From positions 62,001 through 126,000 of the forward strand of contig NZ_JAGLEJ010000005.1 of assembly GCF_023145115.1 (NCBI RefSeq): a DNA stretch of 64,000 bases. The letters run 5' to 3'. Under the pieces are notes generated by a model. It was not told the DNA's origin, did no database searches, and saw only the letters and a program-made list of their open reading frames with translations. The stretch is from Algiphilus sp. (GTDB lineage Bacteria > Pseudomonadota > Gammaproteobacteria > Nevskiales > Nevskiaceae). The position numbers were made by a program, and so were the translations under genes. Shown piece after piece: positions 8,726 to 17,183 of the stretch (the first letter of the stretch is position 1; every line of letters starts with the position of its first letter).

Positions 8726-11560
8726 ATGGACGTCATCCGCATCCGCGGCGCGCGCACGCACAATCTCAAGAACGTCGCCGTCGACATTCCGCGCGACAGA
8801 CTGACCGTGATCACCGGCCTGTCCGGCTCCGGCAAGTCCAGCCTCGCCTTCGACACGCTCTACGCGGAGGGCCAGCGCCGCTATGTCGAGTCACTTTCGG
8901 CCTATGCGCGGCAGTTCCTGTCGATGATGCAGAAGCCGGACGTCGATTCCATCGAAGGGCTGTCGCCGGCGATCTCGATCGAGCAGAAGTCGACCTCGCA
9001 CAATCCGCGATCGACGGTGGGCACGGTCACCGAGATCCACGACTACCTGCGTCTGCTGTTTGCGCGCGTCGGCACGCCGCGCTGCCCGGACCACGGCGTG
9101 GCCCTCGAGGCCATGGAGGTCTCGCAGATGGTGGACAGCGTGCTCGCGCTCGAGGCGGGCTCGGCGTGGCTGCTGTGCGCACCGGTGGTGCGCGGCCGCA
9201 AGGGCGAGCATCTGGAGGTCTTCAACGGCATGCGCGCGCAGGGCTTCGTGCGCGCCCGCGTCGACGGCACCGTCTACGAGCTCGACGAGGTGCCGGTGCT
9301 CAATCGGCGCACCAAGCACGACATCGACATCGTCGTGGACCGCTTCAAGGTGCGCGAGGATCTGCGCCAGCGCCTGGCGGAATCCTTCGAGACCGCGCTG
9401 CGCGTCGCCGACGGTCTGGCCCACGTCGTGCCCTACCGGCACGAGGCCGCCGAGATGACCTTCTCGTCGCGCATGGCCTGCCCGCACTGCGGCTACGCGC
9501 TCTCCGAGCTGGAGCCGCGCCTGTTCTCGTTCAACGCACCGCACGGTGCCTGCGAGGAATGCGACGGCCTCGGCCAGCAGCAGGTATTCGACCCGGATCG
9601 CGTGGTGGCGCATCCCGAGCTGTCGCTGGCCGCCGGTGCCATCCGCGGCTGGGACCGGCGCAACCCGTACTACTGGGCGCTGCTCAAGTCGCTGGCCGAG
9701 CACGCGCACATCGATCTCGACTGCCCGTTCAACGAGCTGCCGGAAGGGCACCGCGACCTGCTGCTCAACGGCAGCGGCGATGAGAAGATCCGCTTCCGCT
9801 ATCCCGGCATCCGCGGGCGCTCGACCACCAAGACGCACCGCTTCGAGGGCGTGCTCGCCAATCTGCAGCGGCGCTACCGCGAGACCGAATCCGAGGCGGT
9901 ACGCGAGGAGCTGGCGCGCTTCCTGTCCGACAAGCCGTGCCCGTCCTGCGGCGGCGACCGCCTCAACCGCGCCGCGCGCAACGTCTTCGTGGCCGGGCAC
10001 AACCTGCCGGCGCTGACGCGCATGTCGATCCGCGACGCCGAGGGCTGGTTCTCGCAGCTCGAACTGCCCGGGCACCGCGGCCGCATCGCCGAGAAGATCC
10101 TCAAGGAGATCGTCGACCGGCTCGGCTTCCTCAACAACGTCGGCCTCGATTATCTGAACCTCGCGCGCAGCGCCGATACGCTGTCCGGCGGCGAGGCCCA
10201 GCGCATCCGGCTGGCCAGTCAGATCGGTGCCGGGCTGGTGGGCGTCATGTATGTCCTCGACGAGCCCAGCATCGGGCTGCACCAGCGCGACAACCAGCGC
10301 CTGCTCAACACGCTGACCCGCCTGCGCGATCTGGGCAACACCGTGCTGGTGGTGGAGCACGACGAGGAGGCCATCCGCAGCGCCGACCATGTCCTCGACA
10401 TCGGGCCCGGGGCCGGCGTGCACGGCGGCCACATCGTAGCGCAGGGCACGCCCGACGAGGTCGCCGCCAACGACGGGTCGTGGACCGGCCGCTACCTCTC
10501 GGGCGCCGAGGCCATCGCCGTCCCGCAGCGGCGCCACAAGCCGACCCGGAACCGCTGGCTGACGCTCAAGGACTGCACCGGCAACAACCTCAAGAAGGTC
10601 ACCGCGGAGCTACCGCTGGGGCTGTTCACCTGCGTGACCGGGGTCTCCGGCTCCGGCAAGTCGACGCTCATCAACGACACGCTGTACGCGGCCACCGCCC
10701 GCGAGCTCAACGGCGCGGCCACGCGCCCGGCACCGATGGGCGCCATCGAGGGCCTGCAGCACCTCGACAAGGTCATCGACATCAACCAGGCGCCCATCGG
10801 CCGCACGCCGCGCTCGAACCCGGCCACCTACACCGGCCTGTTCACGCCCATCCGCGAGCTGTTCGCGGGCGTCCCCGAGTCGCGGGCACGCGGCTACACG
10901 CCGGGGCGCTTCTCGTTCAACGTCAAGGGCGGACGCTGCGAGGCCTGCCAGGGCGACGGCGTCATCAAGGTCGAGATGCACTTCCTGCCCGATGTCTACG
11001 TCACCTGCGACGTCTGCCAGGGCCGGCGCTACAACCGCGAGACGCTGGAGATCCGCTACAAGGGGCGGACCATCGACGAAGTCCTGGAGATGACGGTGGA
11101 GGAAGCCACCGAGTTCTTCGCGCCGGTGCCGGCGCTGCACCGGAAGCTGCAGACCCTGATGGAAGTGGGCCTCAGCTACGTCACGCTGGGCCAGCGCGCG
11201 ACCACCCTGTCCGGCGGCGAGGCGCAGCGCGTCAAGCTGGCACGAGAGCTTGCCAAGCGCAGCACCGGGCAGACGCTCTACATCCTCGACGAGCCCACCA
11301 CCGGTCTGCACTTCCACGATGTCGCACAGCTGCTCAAGGTCATCGAGACGCTGCGCGATTCCGGCAACACCGTGGTCGTCATCGAGCACAACCTCGACGT
11401 CATCAAGCGCGCCGACTGGATCATCGACATGGGTCCGGAAGGCGGCGACGGCGGCGGCGAGGTAATCGCCTCCGGCAGCCCGGAGGCCGTGGCCACCGTG
11501 GAGCGCTCGCACACCGGGCGCTATCTCGCCGAGATGCTGGGGATGCGAAAGACCGCCTGA
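8726..11560 (+). CDS. uvrA: excinuclease ABC subunit A
   Basis: The damage-recognition ATPase of nucleotide excision repair; works as a dimer with UvrB. At 944 residues it is full length. It has two ABC modules: Walker A 'GLSGSGKSS' near residue 31 and 'GVSGSGKST' near residue 640; signature motifs 'DTLSGGEAQRIRLASQIG' and 'TTLSGGEAQRVKLARELA'; and Walker B-type 'VLDEPSIGLH' and 'ILDEPTTGLHFHD'. Two CxxC zinc modules are visible, 'CPHCGY...CEEC' near residue 252 and 'CEACQGDG...CDVCQG' near residue 738. The promoter region upstream holds a TATATT box at 8688-8693; I saw no convincing LexA site. Confidence 0.99.
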   Translation: MDVIRIRGARTHNLKNVAVDIPRDRLTVITGLSGSGKSSLAFDTLYAEGQRRYVESLSAYARQFLSMMQKPDVDSIEGLSPAISIEQKSTSHNPRSTVGTVTEIHDYLRLLFARVGTPRCPDHGVALEAMEVSQMVDSVLALEAGSAWLLCAPVVRGRKGEHLEVFNGMRAQGFVRARVDGTVYELDEVPVLNRRTKHDIDIVVDRFKVREDLRQRLAESFETALRVADGLAHVVPYRHEAAEMTFSSRMACPHCGYALSELEPRLFSFNAPHGACEECDGLGQQQVFDPDRVVAHPELSLAAGAIRGWDRRNPYYWALLKSLAEHAHIDLDCPFNELPEGHRDLLLNGSGDEKIRFRYPGIRGRSTTKTHRFEGVLANLQRRYRETESEAVREELARFLSDKPCPSCGGDRLNRAARNVFVAGHNLPALTRMSIRDAEGWFSQLELPGHRGRIAEKILKEIVDRLGFLNNVGLDYLNLARSADTLSGGEAQRIRLASQIGAGLVGVMYVLDEPSIGLHQRDNQRLLNTLTRLRDLGNTVLVVEHDEEAIRSADHVLDIGPGAGVHGGHIVAQGTPDEVAANDGSWTGRYLSGAEAIAVPQRRHKPTRNRWLTLKDCTGNNLKKVTAELPLGLFTCVTGVSGSGKSTLINDTLYAATARELNGAATRPAPMGAIEGLQHLDKVIDINQAPIGRTPRSNPATYTGLFTPIRELFAGVPESRARGYTPGRFSFNVKGGRCEACQGDGVIKVEMHFLPDVYVTCDVCQGRRYNRETLEIRYKGRTIDEVLEMTVEEATEFFAPVPALHRKLQTLMEVGLSYVTLGQRATTLSGGEAQRVKLARELAKRSTGQTLYILDEPTTGLHFHDVAQLLKVIETLRDSGNTVVVIEHNLDVIKRADWIIDMGPEGGDGGGEVIASGSPEAVATVERSHTGRYLAEMLGMRKTA

Positions 11561-11615
11561 GCACCGCCGGCGGTCCGAACGTCGGTGCACCCCGGAGTGG
11601 CGCGGCGGCTGCCGC

Positions 11616-11621
11616 TATAAT
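11616..11621 (+). promoter_or_regulatory. -10 box (TATAAT) for first DUF1302 gene
   Basis: A consensus TATAAT lies 67 bases before the ATG of the first DUF1302 gene. The matching -35 region (about 11593-11598, CGGAGT) is poor, so an activator may be needed. It differs from the promoters of the second and third copies, which share a TTCACA -35. Confidence 0.45.
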
Positions 11622-11687
11622 TGAACGACCGTTTCGGGTGGCCCCGGCCCGCCACCCGCGCGCTCCCCTCACAACAAGGAAGTTGCC

Positions 11688-14165
11688 ATGCGTCCTGCCG
11701 CGTGCCTGTATGCGCTGCCCATCCTGCTCTGCACTGCCATCGCGCCGCCGGTGGCGGCGATGAACTTCTCCACCGAGAACGCGACGGTGGTGATCAACAC
11801 CAACATCGTGGCAGGCGCGGCGTGGCGCCTCGGCGGCAGCAGCGCCGATCTCATCGGCAAGGGCAACCTCGATCCGGGCCTGTGCAGCGGGCACTTCCAG
11901 TCCTGCCAGGGTCTGTTCCGGGAGGAGACCGCGCCGGCCGAGCGTCTGCGCGATGCGCCGGGCATGCCGAGCCTCAACTTCGACGACGGCAACCTCAACT
12001 ACGACAAGGGCGACATCGTCCAGGCGCCGTTCCGCATCAACCAGGACGTGGACGTCCAGCTCGGCGACTTCGGCTTCTTCGCGCGCTGGCTGTACTTCTA
12101 CGACTTCGAGAACAACAGCTTCACCGAGACCAGCCCGAATCGCGTCACCCCGGACAACATCGACGCGGTCGGCCAGCGCGGCGACCCGGCGGCCAATCGC
12201 TACTTCGATCAGGTCTTCGGGCCCGGCGGGGTGGTGCGCAGTGAACGCGACCAGGGCCGCACGCTCGCCCAGGTGGGCAACGACTTCCAGCTGCTCGACC
12301 TCAACTTCTACGGCCGCGTGCCGCTGCCGTTCTTCGGCGACCGCGACCTCACCTTCCGCATCGGCCGGCAGACCGTCAACTGGGGCGAGTCCACGGTGCT
12401 GGTCATCAACAGCATCAACCAGGCCAACCCCGCGAACACCAACAACCTCTATCGCACCGGCTTCACGCTCGACGAAGTGTTCACGCCGGTGGGCATGGCC
12501 TTCGCCAGCGTCAACCTCACCGACTTCCTGTCGCTCGAGGGCTACTACCAGTACGAGTGGGACGCGGTCGAGATCCCGCCGCCGGGCGGCTTCTTCTCCT
12601 TCCTCGACCTGGGCACGCCGAATATCGGCGGTTCGGTCAACGCCAGCTTCGGCGGCTCGGCGGAGGACCCGGCGGCCATCGCCACGCCGCTCAACAGCCC
12701 GCTGGCGCTGATCACGCCGACCACCGCCACCATCCCGCGCCTGGCCGACAACGAGCCCGGTCACCAGGGCCAGTTCGGTGTCGGCCTGAAGTGGTTCCTG
12801 CCGGACCTGAACTACGGCACCGAGTTCGGCTTCTTCTTCATGAACTACCACTCGAAGCTGCCCTACGCCAGCTTCTATTCCACGGACGCGAGCTGCGCCC
12901 GCGCCGGCGGCAACGACATGGGCATGGATGCCAGCAACACGCTGGAATTCCTGCAGGCCTGCCCCAACCTGCCCGCCGCACGCGCCTCGGGTCCGCTCAC
13001 CGCCGATCTCACCGCGCTCACGCTGCAGCGCCCGGGCGTGCTGGCCGACTATGGCGTCGGCAGCCTCGGCGCACTGCTCCCGGCGCTGCGCAACCTGCTG
13101 GTCTACAACGACGACGAGCCCGCCAACGACACCGTCGGCTTCGATACCGCGCGCATCCAGCTCGAGTATCCCGAGGATCGGCAGATGTTCGGCATCAGCT
13201 TCAACACGCCGGCAGGACCGGACTACTCGCTGCAGGGCGAGGTCGCCTACCGTCCGAACCTGCCGCTGCAGGTGTCGGTGGCGGATCTCGCCTTCGCCGC
13301 CTTCGGCCCCTCGCTGACCGCGTGCCACCGCGAGGAGCTGGGCTGCAACGGGTCCACCGCGGGGGTCGACTTCGACGCCGACGGCAACCGCGTCATCGTC
13401 GGCGACAGCGACTTCGTCGACGCCGACGGCAACAATCCCTACCCCGACACCATCAATCTCATCGTCGGCTCGGCGCCGGGGTCGGCGCGCTCCTTCCCGA
13501 ACTTCATCATCCCCTACCGCGGCGGCGTGGTCGGCGAGAACCCGGCCAACAGCTACATCCGCGGCTGGGAGCCCTTCGACGTGATGCAGTACAACCTCGG
13601 CGCCACGCGCATCTACGGCCAGTCCGAGGCCATCCTCGGCGCCGACCAGATCATCATGATCTACGAGCTGGGCGCCACCCACGTGATCGGCTTCCCGGAC
13701 TTCGACGAGCTGCAGATCGAGGGCCCGCTGTCCGGCACCACCCACGCCAGTGCCGGCGCCGACGGCTCGGGCGCGGACGGCTCGCGCCTGGCCTGCTCGA
13801 CCAATCCCACCTGCACGGTCGGTCCCGACGGCCTGCGCTTCAACCCCTACCAGGCCAGCCGCGACCAGTTCGCGCACGCCTTCTCCTGGGGCTACCGCAT
13901 CGTCTCCATCATCCGCTACGACTCGGTGCTGCCCGGCATCTCGATCGAGCCCACGCTGATCTGGGGCCACGACATCAACGGCAACTCGCCGGGGCCCGGC
14001 GCCAACTTCATCGAGGGCCGCAAGACCCTGAACGCCACCGTGCAGTTCCGGTACCGCACCGCGCTGTCGCTCAACCTCGCCTACCAGATGTTCACCGGCG
14101 GCGGCAGCAATCACATCCTGCGCGATCGCGACAATCTCGGCTTCTTCGTTCGTTACCAGTTCTGA
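11688..14165 (+). CDS. DUF1302 outer-membrane protein, paralog 1
   Basis: An 825-residue secreted protein: signal peptide of about 24 residues ending 'PPVAA', then a long polar region rich in Asn/Asp/Gly, ending in an aromatic residue ('FFVRYQF'), as expected of an outer-membrane beta-barrel. The family is DUF1302, common in Pseudomonas and alkane- or steroid-degrading bacteria next to DUF1329 proteins; a role in envelope transport of hydrophobic substrates is proposed but not settled. Family-typical stretches include 'TFRIGRQTVNWGESTV', 'NLYRTGFTLDEVFTPVGMA' and 'QLEYPEDRQMFGISFNTPAG'. RBS AAGGAAG precedes the ATG. It is the first of three tandem copies, each with its own promoter, and is followed by a strong terminator. 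No DUF1329 partner is nearby. Confidence 0.9.
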   Translation: MRPAACLYALPILLCTAIAPPVAAMNFSTENATVVINTNIVAGAAWRLGGSSADLIGKGNLDPGLCSGHFQSCQGLFREETAPAERLRDAPGMPSLNFDDGNLNYDKGDIVQAPFRINQDVDVQLGDFGFFARWLYFYDFENNSFTETSPNRVTPDNIDAVGQRGDPAANRYFDQVFGPGGVVRSERDQGRTLAQVGNDFQLLDLNFYGRVPLPFFGDRDLTFRIGRQTVNWGESTVLVINSINQANPANTNNLYRTGFTLDEVFTPVGMAFASVNLTDFLSLEGYYQYEWDAVEIPPPGGFFSFLDLGTPNIGGSVNASFGGSAEDPAAIATPLNSPLALITPTTATIPRLADNEPGHQGQFGVGLKWFLPDLNYGTEFGFFFMNYHSKLPYASFYSTDASCARAGGNDMGMDASNTLEFLQACPNLPAARASGPLTADLTALTLQRPGVLADYGVGSLGALLPALRNLLVYNDDEPANDTVGFDTARIQLEYPEDRQMFGISFNTPAGPDYSLQGEVAYRPNLPLQVSVADLAFAAFGPSLTACHREELGCNGSTAGVDFDADGNRVIVGDSDFVDADGNNPYPDTINLIVGSAPGSARSFPNFIIPYRGGVVGENPANSYIRGWEPFDVMQYNLGATRIYGQSEAILGADQIIMIYELGATHVIGFPDFDELQIEGPLSGTTHASAGADGSGADGSRLACSTNPTCTVGPDGLRFNPYQASRDQFAHAFSWGYRIVSIIRYDSVLPGISIEPTLIWGHDINGNSPGPGANFIEGRKTLNATVQFRYRTALSLNLAYQMFTGGGSNHILRDRDNLGFFVRYQF

Positions 14166-14195
14166 CGCGACTTCCCCCTCGCCGGCCGTTTCACG

Positions 14196-14228
14196 AGGCC
14201 ACTGCCGCACGCGGCAGTGGCCTTTTTT
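14196..14228 (+). terminator. rho-independent terminator after DUF1302 paralog 1
   Basis: A perfect 13-bp stem (14196-14208 with 14211-14223) closed by a 2-base loop and followed by six T. This is the clearest intrinsic terminator in the window. It ends the first DUF1302 transcript, so paralogs 1 and 2 are separate transcription units. Confidence 0.92.
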
Positions 14229-14247
14229 GTTACCGCACACATGGGAC

Positions 14248-14287
14248 TTCACAGCCCCGACGTTCTGTGCAACTATGACATTTGTCA
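14248..14287 (+). promoter_or_regulatory. promoter and overlapping palindromic operator of DUF1302 paralog 2
   Basis: TTCACA (14248-14253), a 17-base spacer and AACTAT (14271-14276) form a sigma70-like promoter. The perfect 12-bp palindrome TGACATTTGTCA (14276-14287) covers the end of the -10 and the start site, a position expected for repression. The same palindrome type occurs twice at the promoter near 63.5 kb. The regulator is unknown. Confidence 0.6.
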
Positions 14288-14419
14288 AAGTTTGGGCGGG
14301 AGCGTGCGCAGACACGGTAGCCGCCCGACCGACAGGACGATCGCGCGGTGCACGAGCACCGCTACGTGCGAAACGAGCGGTGGCATGCCCTGCCGCCGTG
14401 TCGAGGAATAGGGGGAGAC

Positions 14420-16927
14420 ATGACGCATTGCCGGGTACGCAACGGACTGCAGTGGCTTGCGCTCGGGGTCAGCGGCCTCGCGCTTCTGGGGACTGCACCT
14501 TCATGGGGCGCGAACTATCGCCTGAGCCGCGACATGACGCTGCAGGTCAATACCAACATCGTCGCCGGTGCGTCCTGGCGCATCAGTGACCGGGCACCGG
14601 ACCTGGTGGGCAAGTCCAACCTCGATCCGGACATCTGCTCGGGGCCCAACCAGTTCTGCCAGGGCCTGGCCCGCCTGCAGACGCATCCCGCCGAGGCGCT
14701 GGCCAATTCCCCCGGGCAGCCCAGCGTCAACTTCGACGACGGCAACCTCGCCTACGACAAGGGCGACATCGTGCAGGCGCCGTTCCGCATCAACCAGGAC
14801 TTCAACCTGCAGTTCGGCGATTTCGGATTCTTCGGACGCTGGCTCTACTTCTACGACTTCGAGAACAACGACTTCACGCAGTACGCACCCAACCGCATCA
14901 CCTCCGAGAACCGCGACGACGTCGTCATCACCGGCGACATCCAGGGCGCCAACCGCTACCTGCGCGAAGTGTTCTCCACCGGTGCGCCGGTGCGCTACGA
15001 GCGCAAGCAGGGCCGCACGCTGTCCCAGGTGGGCACCGACTTCCAGCTGCTCGACCTCAACTTCTACGGCCGCGTGCCGCTGCCCATCTTCGGCGGCCGG
15101 GACCTGGTCTTCCGGATCGGACGGCAGACCGTGAACTGGGGCGAATCCACCGTGCTGGTGGTCAACAGCGTCAATCAGGCGAACCCCGCCAACACCAACA
15201 ACCTGTTCCGCACCGGCTTCACGCTCGACGAGGTATTCACGCCGGTGGGCATGGCCTTCGCCAGCATCAACCTCACCGATACCGTCTCGCTGGAGGGCTA
15301 CTACCAGTACGAGTGGGACGCGGTCGAGATTCCGCCGCCCGGCAGCTTCTTCAGCTTCCTCGATGTCGGCACGCCCAACATCAACGGGGTCATCAACGCC
15401 AGCTTCGGCGGCGCGCCCGAGGACCCCGAGCTGCTCGGCGGACCGGTTGCCAACCCGCTCTCGGCGCTCACCGACACCACCGCCAGCGTGCCGCGCATCG
15501 CGGACGACGAGCCCAGCCACCAGGGACAGTACGGTCTGGCGCTGAAGTGGTTCCTGCCGGACCTGAACTACGGCACCGAGTTCGGGTTCTACTTCATGAA
15601 CTACCACTCGAAGCTGCCCTACGCCAACATCTACTCGGCCGATGCCAGCTGCGCGCGCGCTGCGGGCAACGACCGCGGCATCGACGCGACCAACACCTTC
15701 CAGTTCCTCGGCGTGTGCTCCAACGTGCCGATCGCGTTCAACACGCCCGGCCAGCTCCGCCTGACCGCCGACATGGTCAACCTCATCGCGCGCCGCCCGG
15801 GCGTCGTGGGCGACCTGGGCCTCAACACGCCGCTGGAATCGCTGAACCTCGCCGACTTCCTCATCGGCAACCCGAACCAGCCGGTGGACAGCGTCATCTC
15901 CTTCGACTCGATGCGCCTGCAGCTCGAGTATCCGGAGGACCGCCAGATGTTCGGCATCAGCTTCAACACGCCGGCCGGCCCGGACTACTCGATGCAGGGC
16001 GAGATCGCCTATCGCCCCAACCTCCCCTTGCAGGTATCGCTGGTGGACCTCGCCTTCGCGGGTCTCGGCCCCAGTGCCACCATCTGCCACCGCGAGGAAG
16101 CCGGCTGCCTGGGTTCGCGCGCGACCATCAACGTCGGCCCCCAGGGCGACTTCCAGATCTACGAGAACAGCAACTTCGTCGACGCCGACGGCAACCACCC
16201 CTACCCCGACACCCTCAACCTCGCGGTCGGCGCCGGGCCCGGCGTGGCGCGCGCCTTCCCCAACTTCCTGCTGCCCTACCGCGGCCGCGAGATCGGCACC
16301 AACGATCCCAACAGCTTCATCCGCGGCTGGGAGCCCTTCGACGTGCTGCAGTACAACCTCGGCGCCACCCGCATCTACGGCCAGTCGGAATCCATCCTCG
16401 GCGCCGACCAGATCATCATGATCTACGAGCTCGGCGCCACCCACGTGCTCGGCTTCCCGGACTTCGACGAGCTCCAGATCGAAGGGCCGATGGCGCCGAC
16501 GACGCATGCCAGCGCCGGCGCCGACGGCTCGGGCGCCGACGGCTCGCGCCAGGCGTGCTCCACCAACCCCGCCTGCTCGGTCGGGCCGGACGGTCTGCGC
16601 TTCAACCCCTATCAGGCCAGCCGCGACCAGTTCGCGCACGCCTTCTCCTGGGGCTACCGCATCGTCTCCATCATCCGCTACGACTCAGTGCTCCCGGGCC
16701 TGTCCATCGAGCCGACGCTGATCTGGGGCCACGACATCAACGGCAACTCGCCGGGACCCGGCGGCAACTTCGTGGAAGGCCGCAAGACGCTGAACTCCAC
16801 CTTCCAGTTCCGCTACAAGACCGCCTCCTCGTTCAACGTGTCGTACCAGCTGTTCACCGGCGGTGGCGCCAACCATCTGCTGCGCGACCGCGACAACCTC
16901 GGCTTCTTCATCCGCTACCAGTTCTAG
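14420..16927 (+). CDS. DUF1302 outer-membrane protein, paralog 2
   Basis: An 835-residue paralog of the preceding gene. I place the start at ATG 14420, preceded by GGGGGAGAC, which gives a signal peptide ending 'SWGANY'-like near residue 31; an earlier in-frame GTG lacks an RBS. The mature chain carries the same landmarks as paralog 1: 'VNTNIVAGASWRI', 'DGNLAYDKGDIVQAPFRINQ', 'RIGRQTVNWGESTV' and the C-terminal aromatic 'FFIRYQF'. It has an 18-24-base insertion/deletion difference in the region after 'FFSFLDVGTPNI' relative to the others. Its promoter closely resembles that of paralog 3 in spacing, but only this one carries the TGACATTTGTCA palindrome. Function as for paralog 1: probable outer-membrane export or uptake of hydrophobic compounds, unproven. 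Confidence 0.9.
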   Translation: MTHCRVRNGLQWLALGVSGLALLGTAPSWGANYRLSRDMTLQVNTNIVAGASWRISDRAPDLVGKSNLDPDICSGPNQFCQGLARLQTHPAEALANSPGQPSVNFDDGNLAYDKGDIVQAPFRINQDFNLQFGDFGFFGRWLYFYDFENNDFTQYAPNRITSENRDDVVITGDIQGANRYLREVFSTGAPVRYERKQGRTLSQVGTDFQLLDLNFYGRVPLPIFGGRDLVFRIGRQTVNWGESTVLVVNSVNQANPANTNNLFRTGFTLDEVFTPVGMAFASINLTDTVSLEGYYQYEWDAVEIPPPGSFFSFLDVGTPNINGVINASFGGAPEDPELLGGPVANPLSALTDTTASVPRIADDEPSHQGQYGLALKWFLPDLNYGTEFGFYFMNYHSKLPYANIYSADASCARAAGNDRGIDATNTFQFLGVCSNVPIAFNTPGQLRLTADMVNLIARRPGVVGDLGLNTPLESLNLADFLIGNPNQPVDSVISFDSMRLQLEYPEDRQMFGISFNTPAGPDYSMQGEIAYRPNLPLQVSLVDLAFAGLGPSATICHREEAGCLGSRATINVGPQGDFQIYENSNFVDADGNHPYPDTLNLAVGAGPGVARAFPNFLLPYRGREIGTNDPNSFIRGWEPFDVLQYNLGATRIYGQSESILGADQIIMIYELGATHVLGFPDFDELQIEGPMAPTTHASAGADGSGADGSRQACSTNPACSVGPDGLRFNPYQASRDQFAHAFSWGYRIVSIIRYDSVLPGLSIEPTLIWGHDINGNSPGPGGNFVEGRKTLNSTFQFRYKTASSFNVSYQLFTGGGANHLLRDRDNLGFFIRYQF

Positions 16928-17005
16928 ACCGGGCGTCTCCCCCGCCCACCGTCCGCGCCGCAGGTTCGCCGGCGGCGCTCGTTGAACGCATGTAGCACCC
17001 GGGGC

Positions 17006-17063
17006 TTCACACGCCGTCGGGCTTGTGCAAGCATTAGTCGACCTTCGACCGACCGATCGGTTT
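17006..17063 (+). promoter_or_regulatory. promoter region of DUF1302 paralog 3
   Basis: TTCACA (17006-17011), 17 bases, AAGCAT (17029-17034): the same layout as the promoter of paralog 2, with shared TGTGCAA before the -10. Downstream lies a dyad-rich stretch (about 17048-17075) with ACCGATCGGT and a repeated CGATCGG core, which may bind a different regulator than the palindrome in front of paralog 2. Confidence 0.5.
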
Positions 17064-17183
17064 GTTCGATCGGGCGACGAGGGCTACAAGCCGGAGCGGA
17101 TCGCTGCATCGGATCCGACTTCGATGAGGAGAGGAACAGCGCTGCCGCCCCGAGGCCGCGCGGTAAACACAAAAGGGGGAGAC

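Noticed and set aside
11421..14315. A 964-codon minus-strand frame over DUF1302 paralog 1, with similar long antisense frames over the other two copies.
   Set aside because: All three are mirror frames of the DUF1302 genes and repeat because the genes are paralogs; no RBS or signal.
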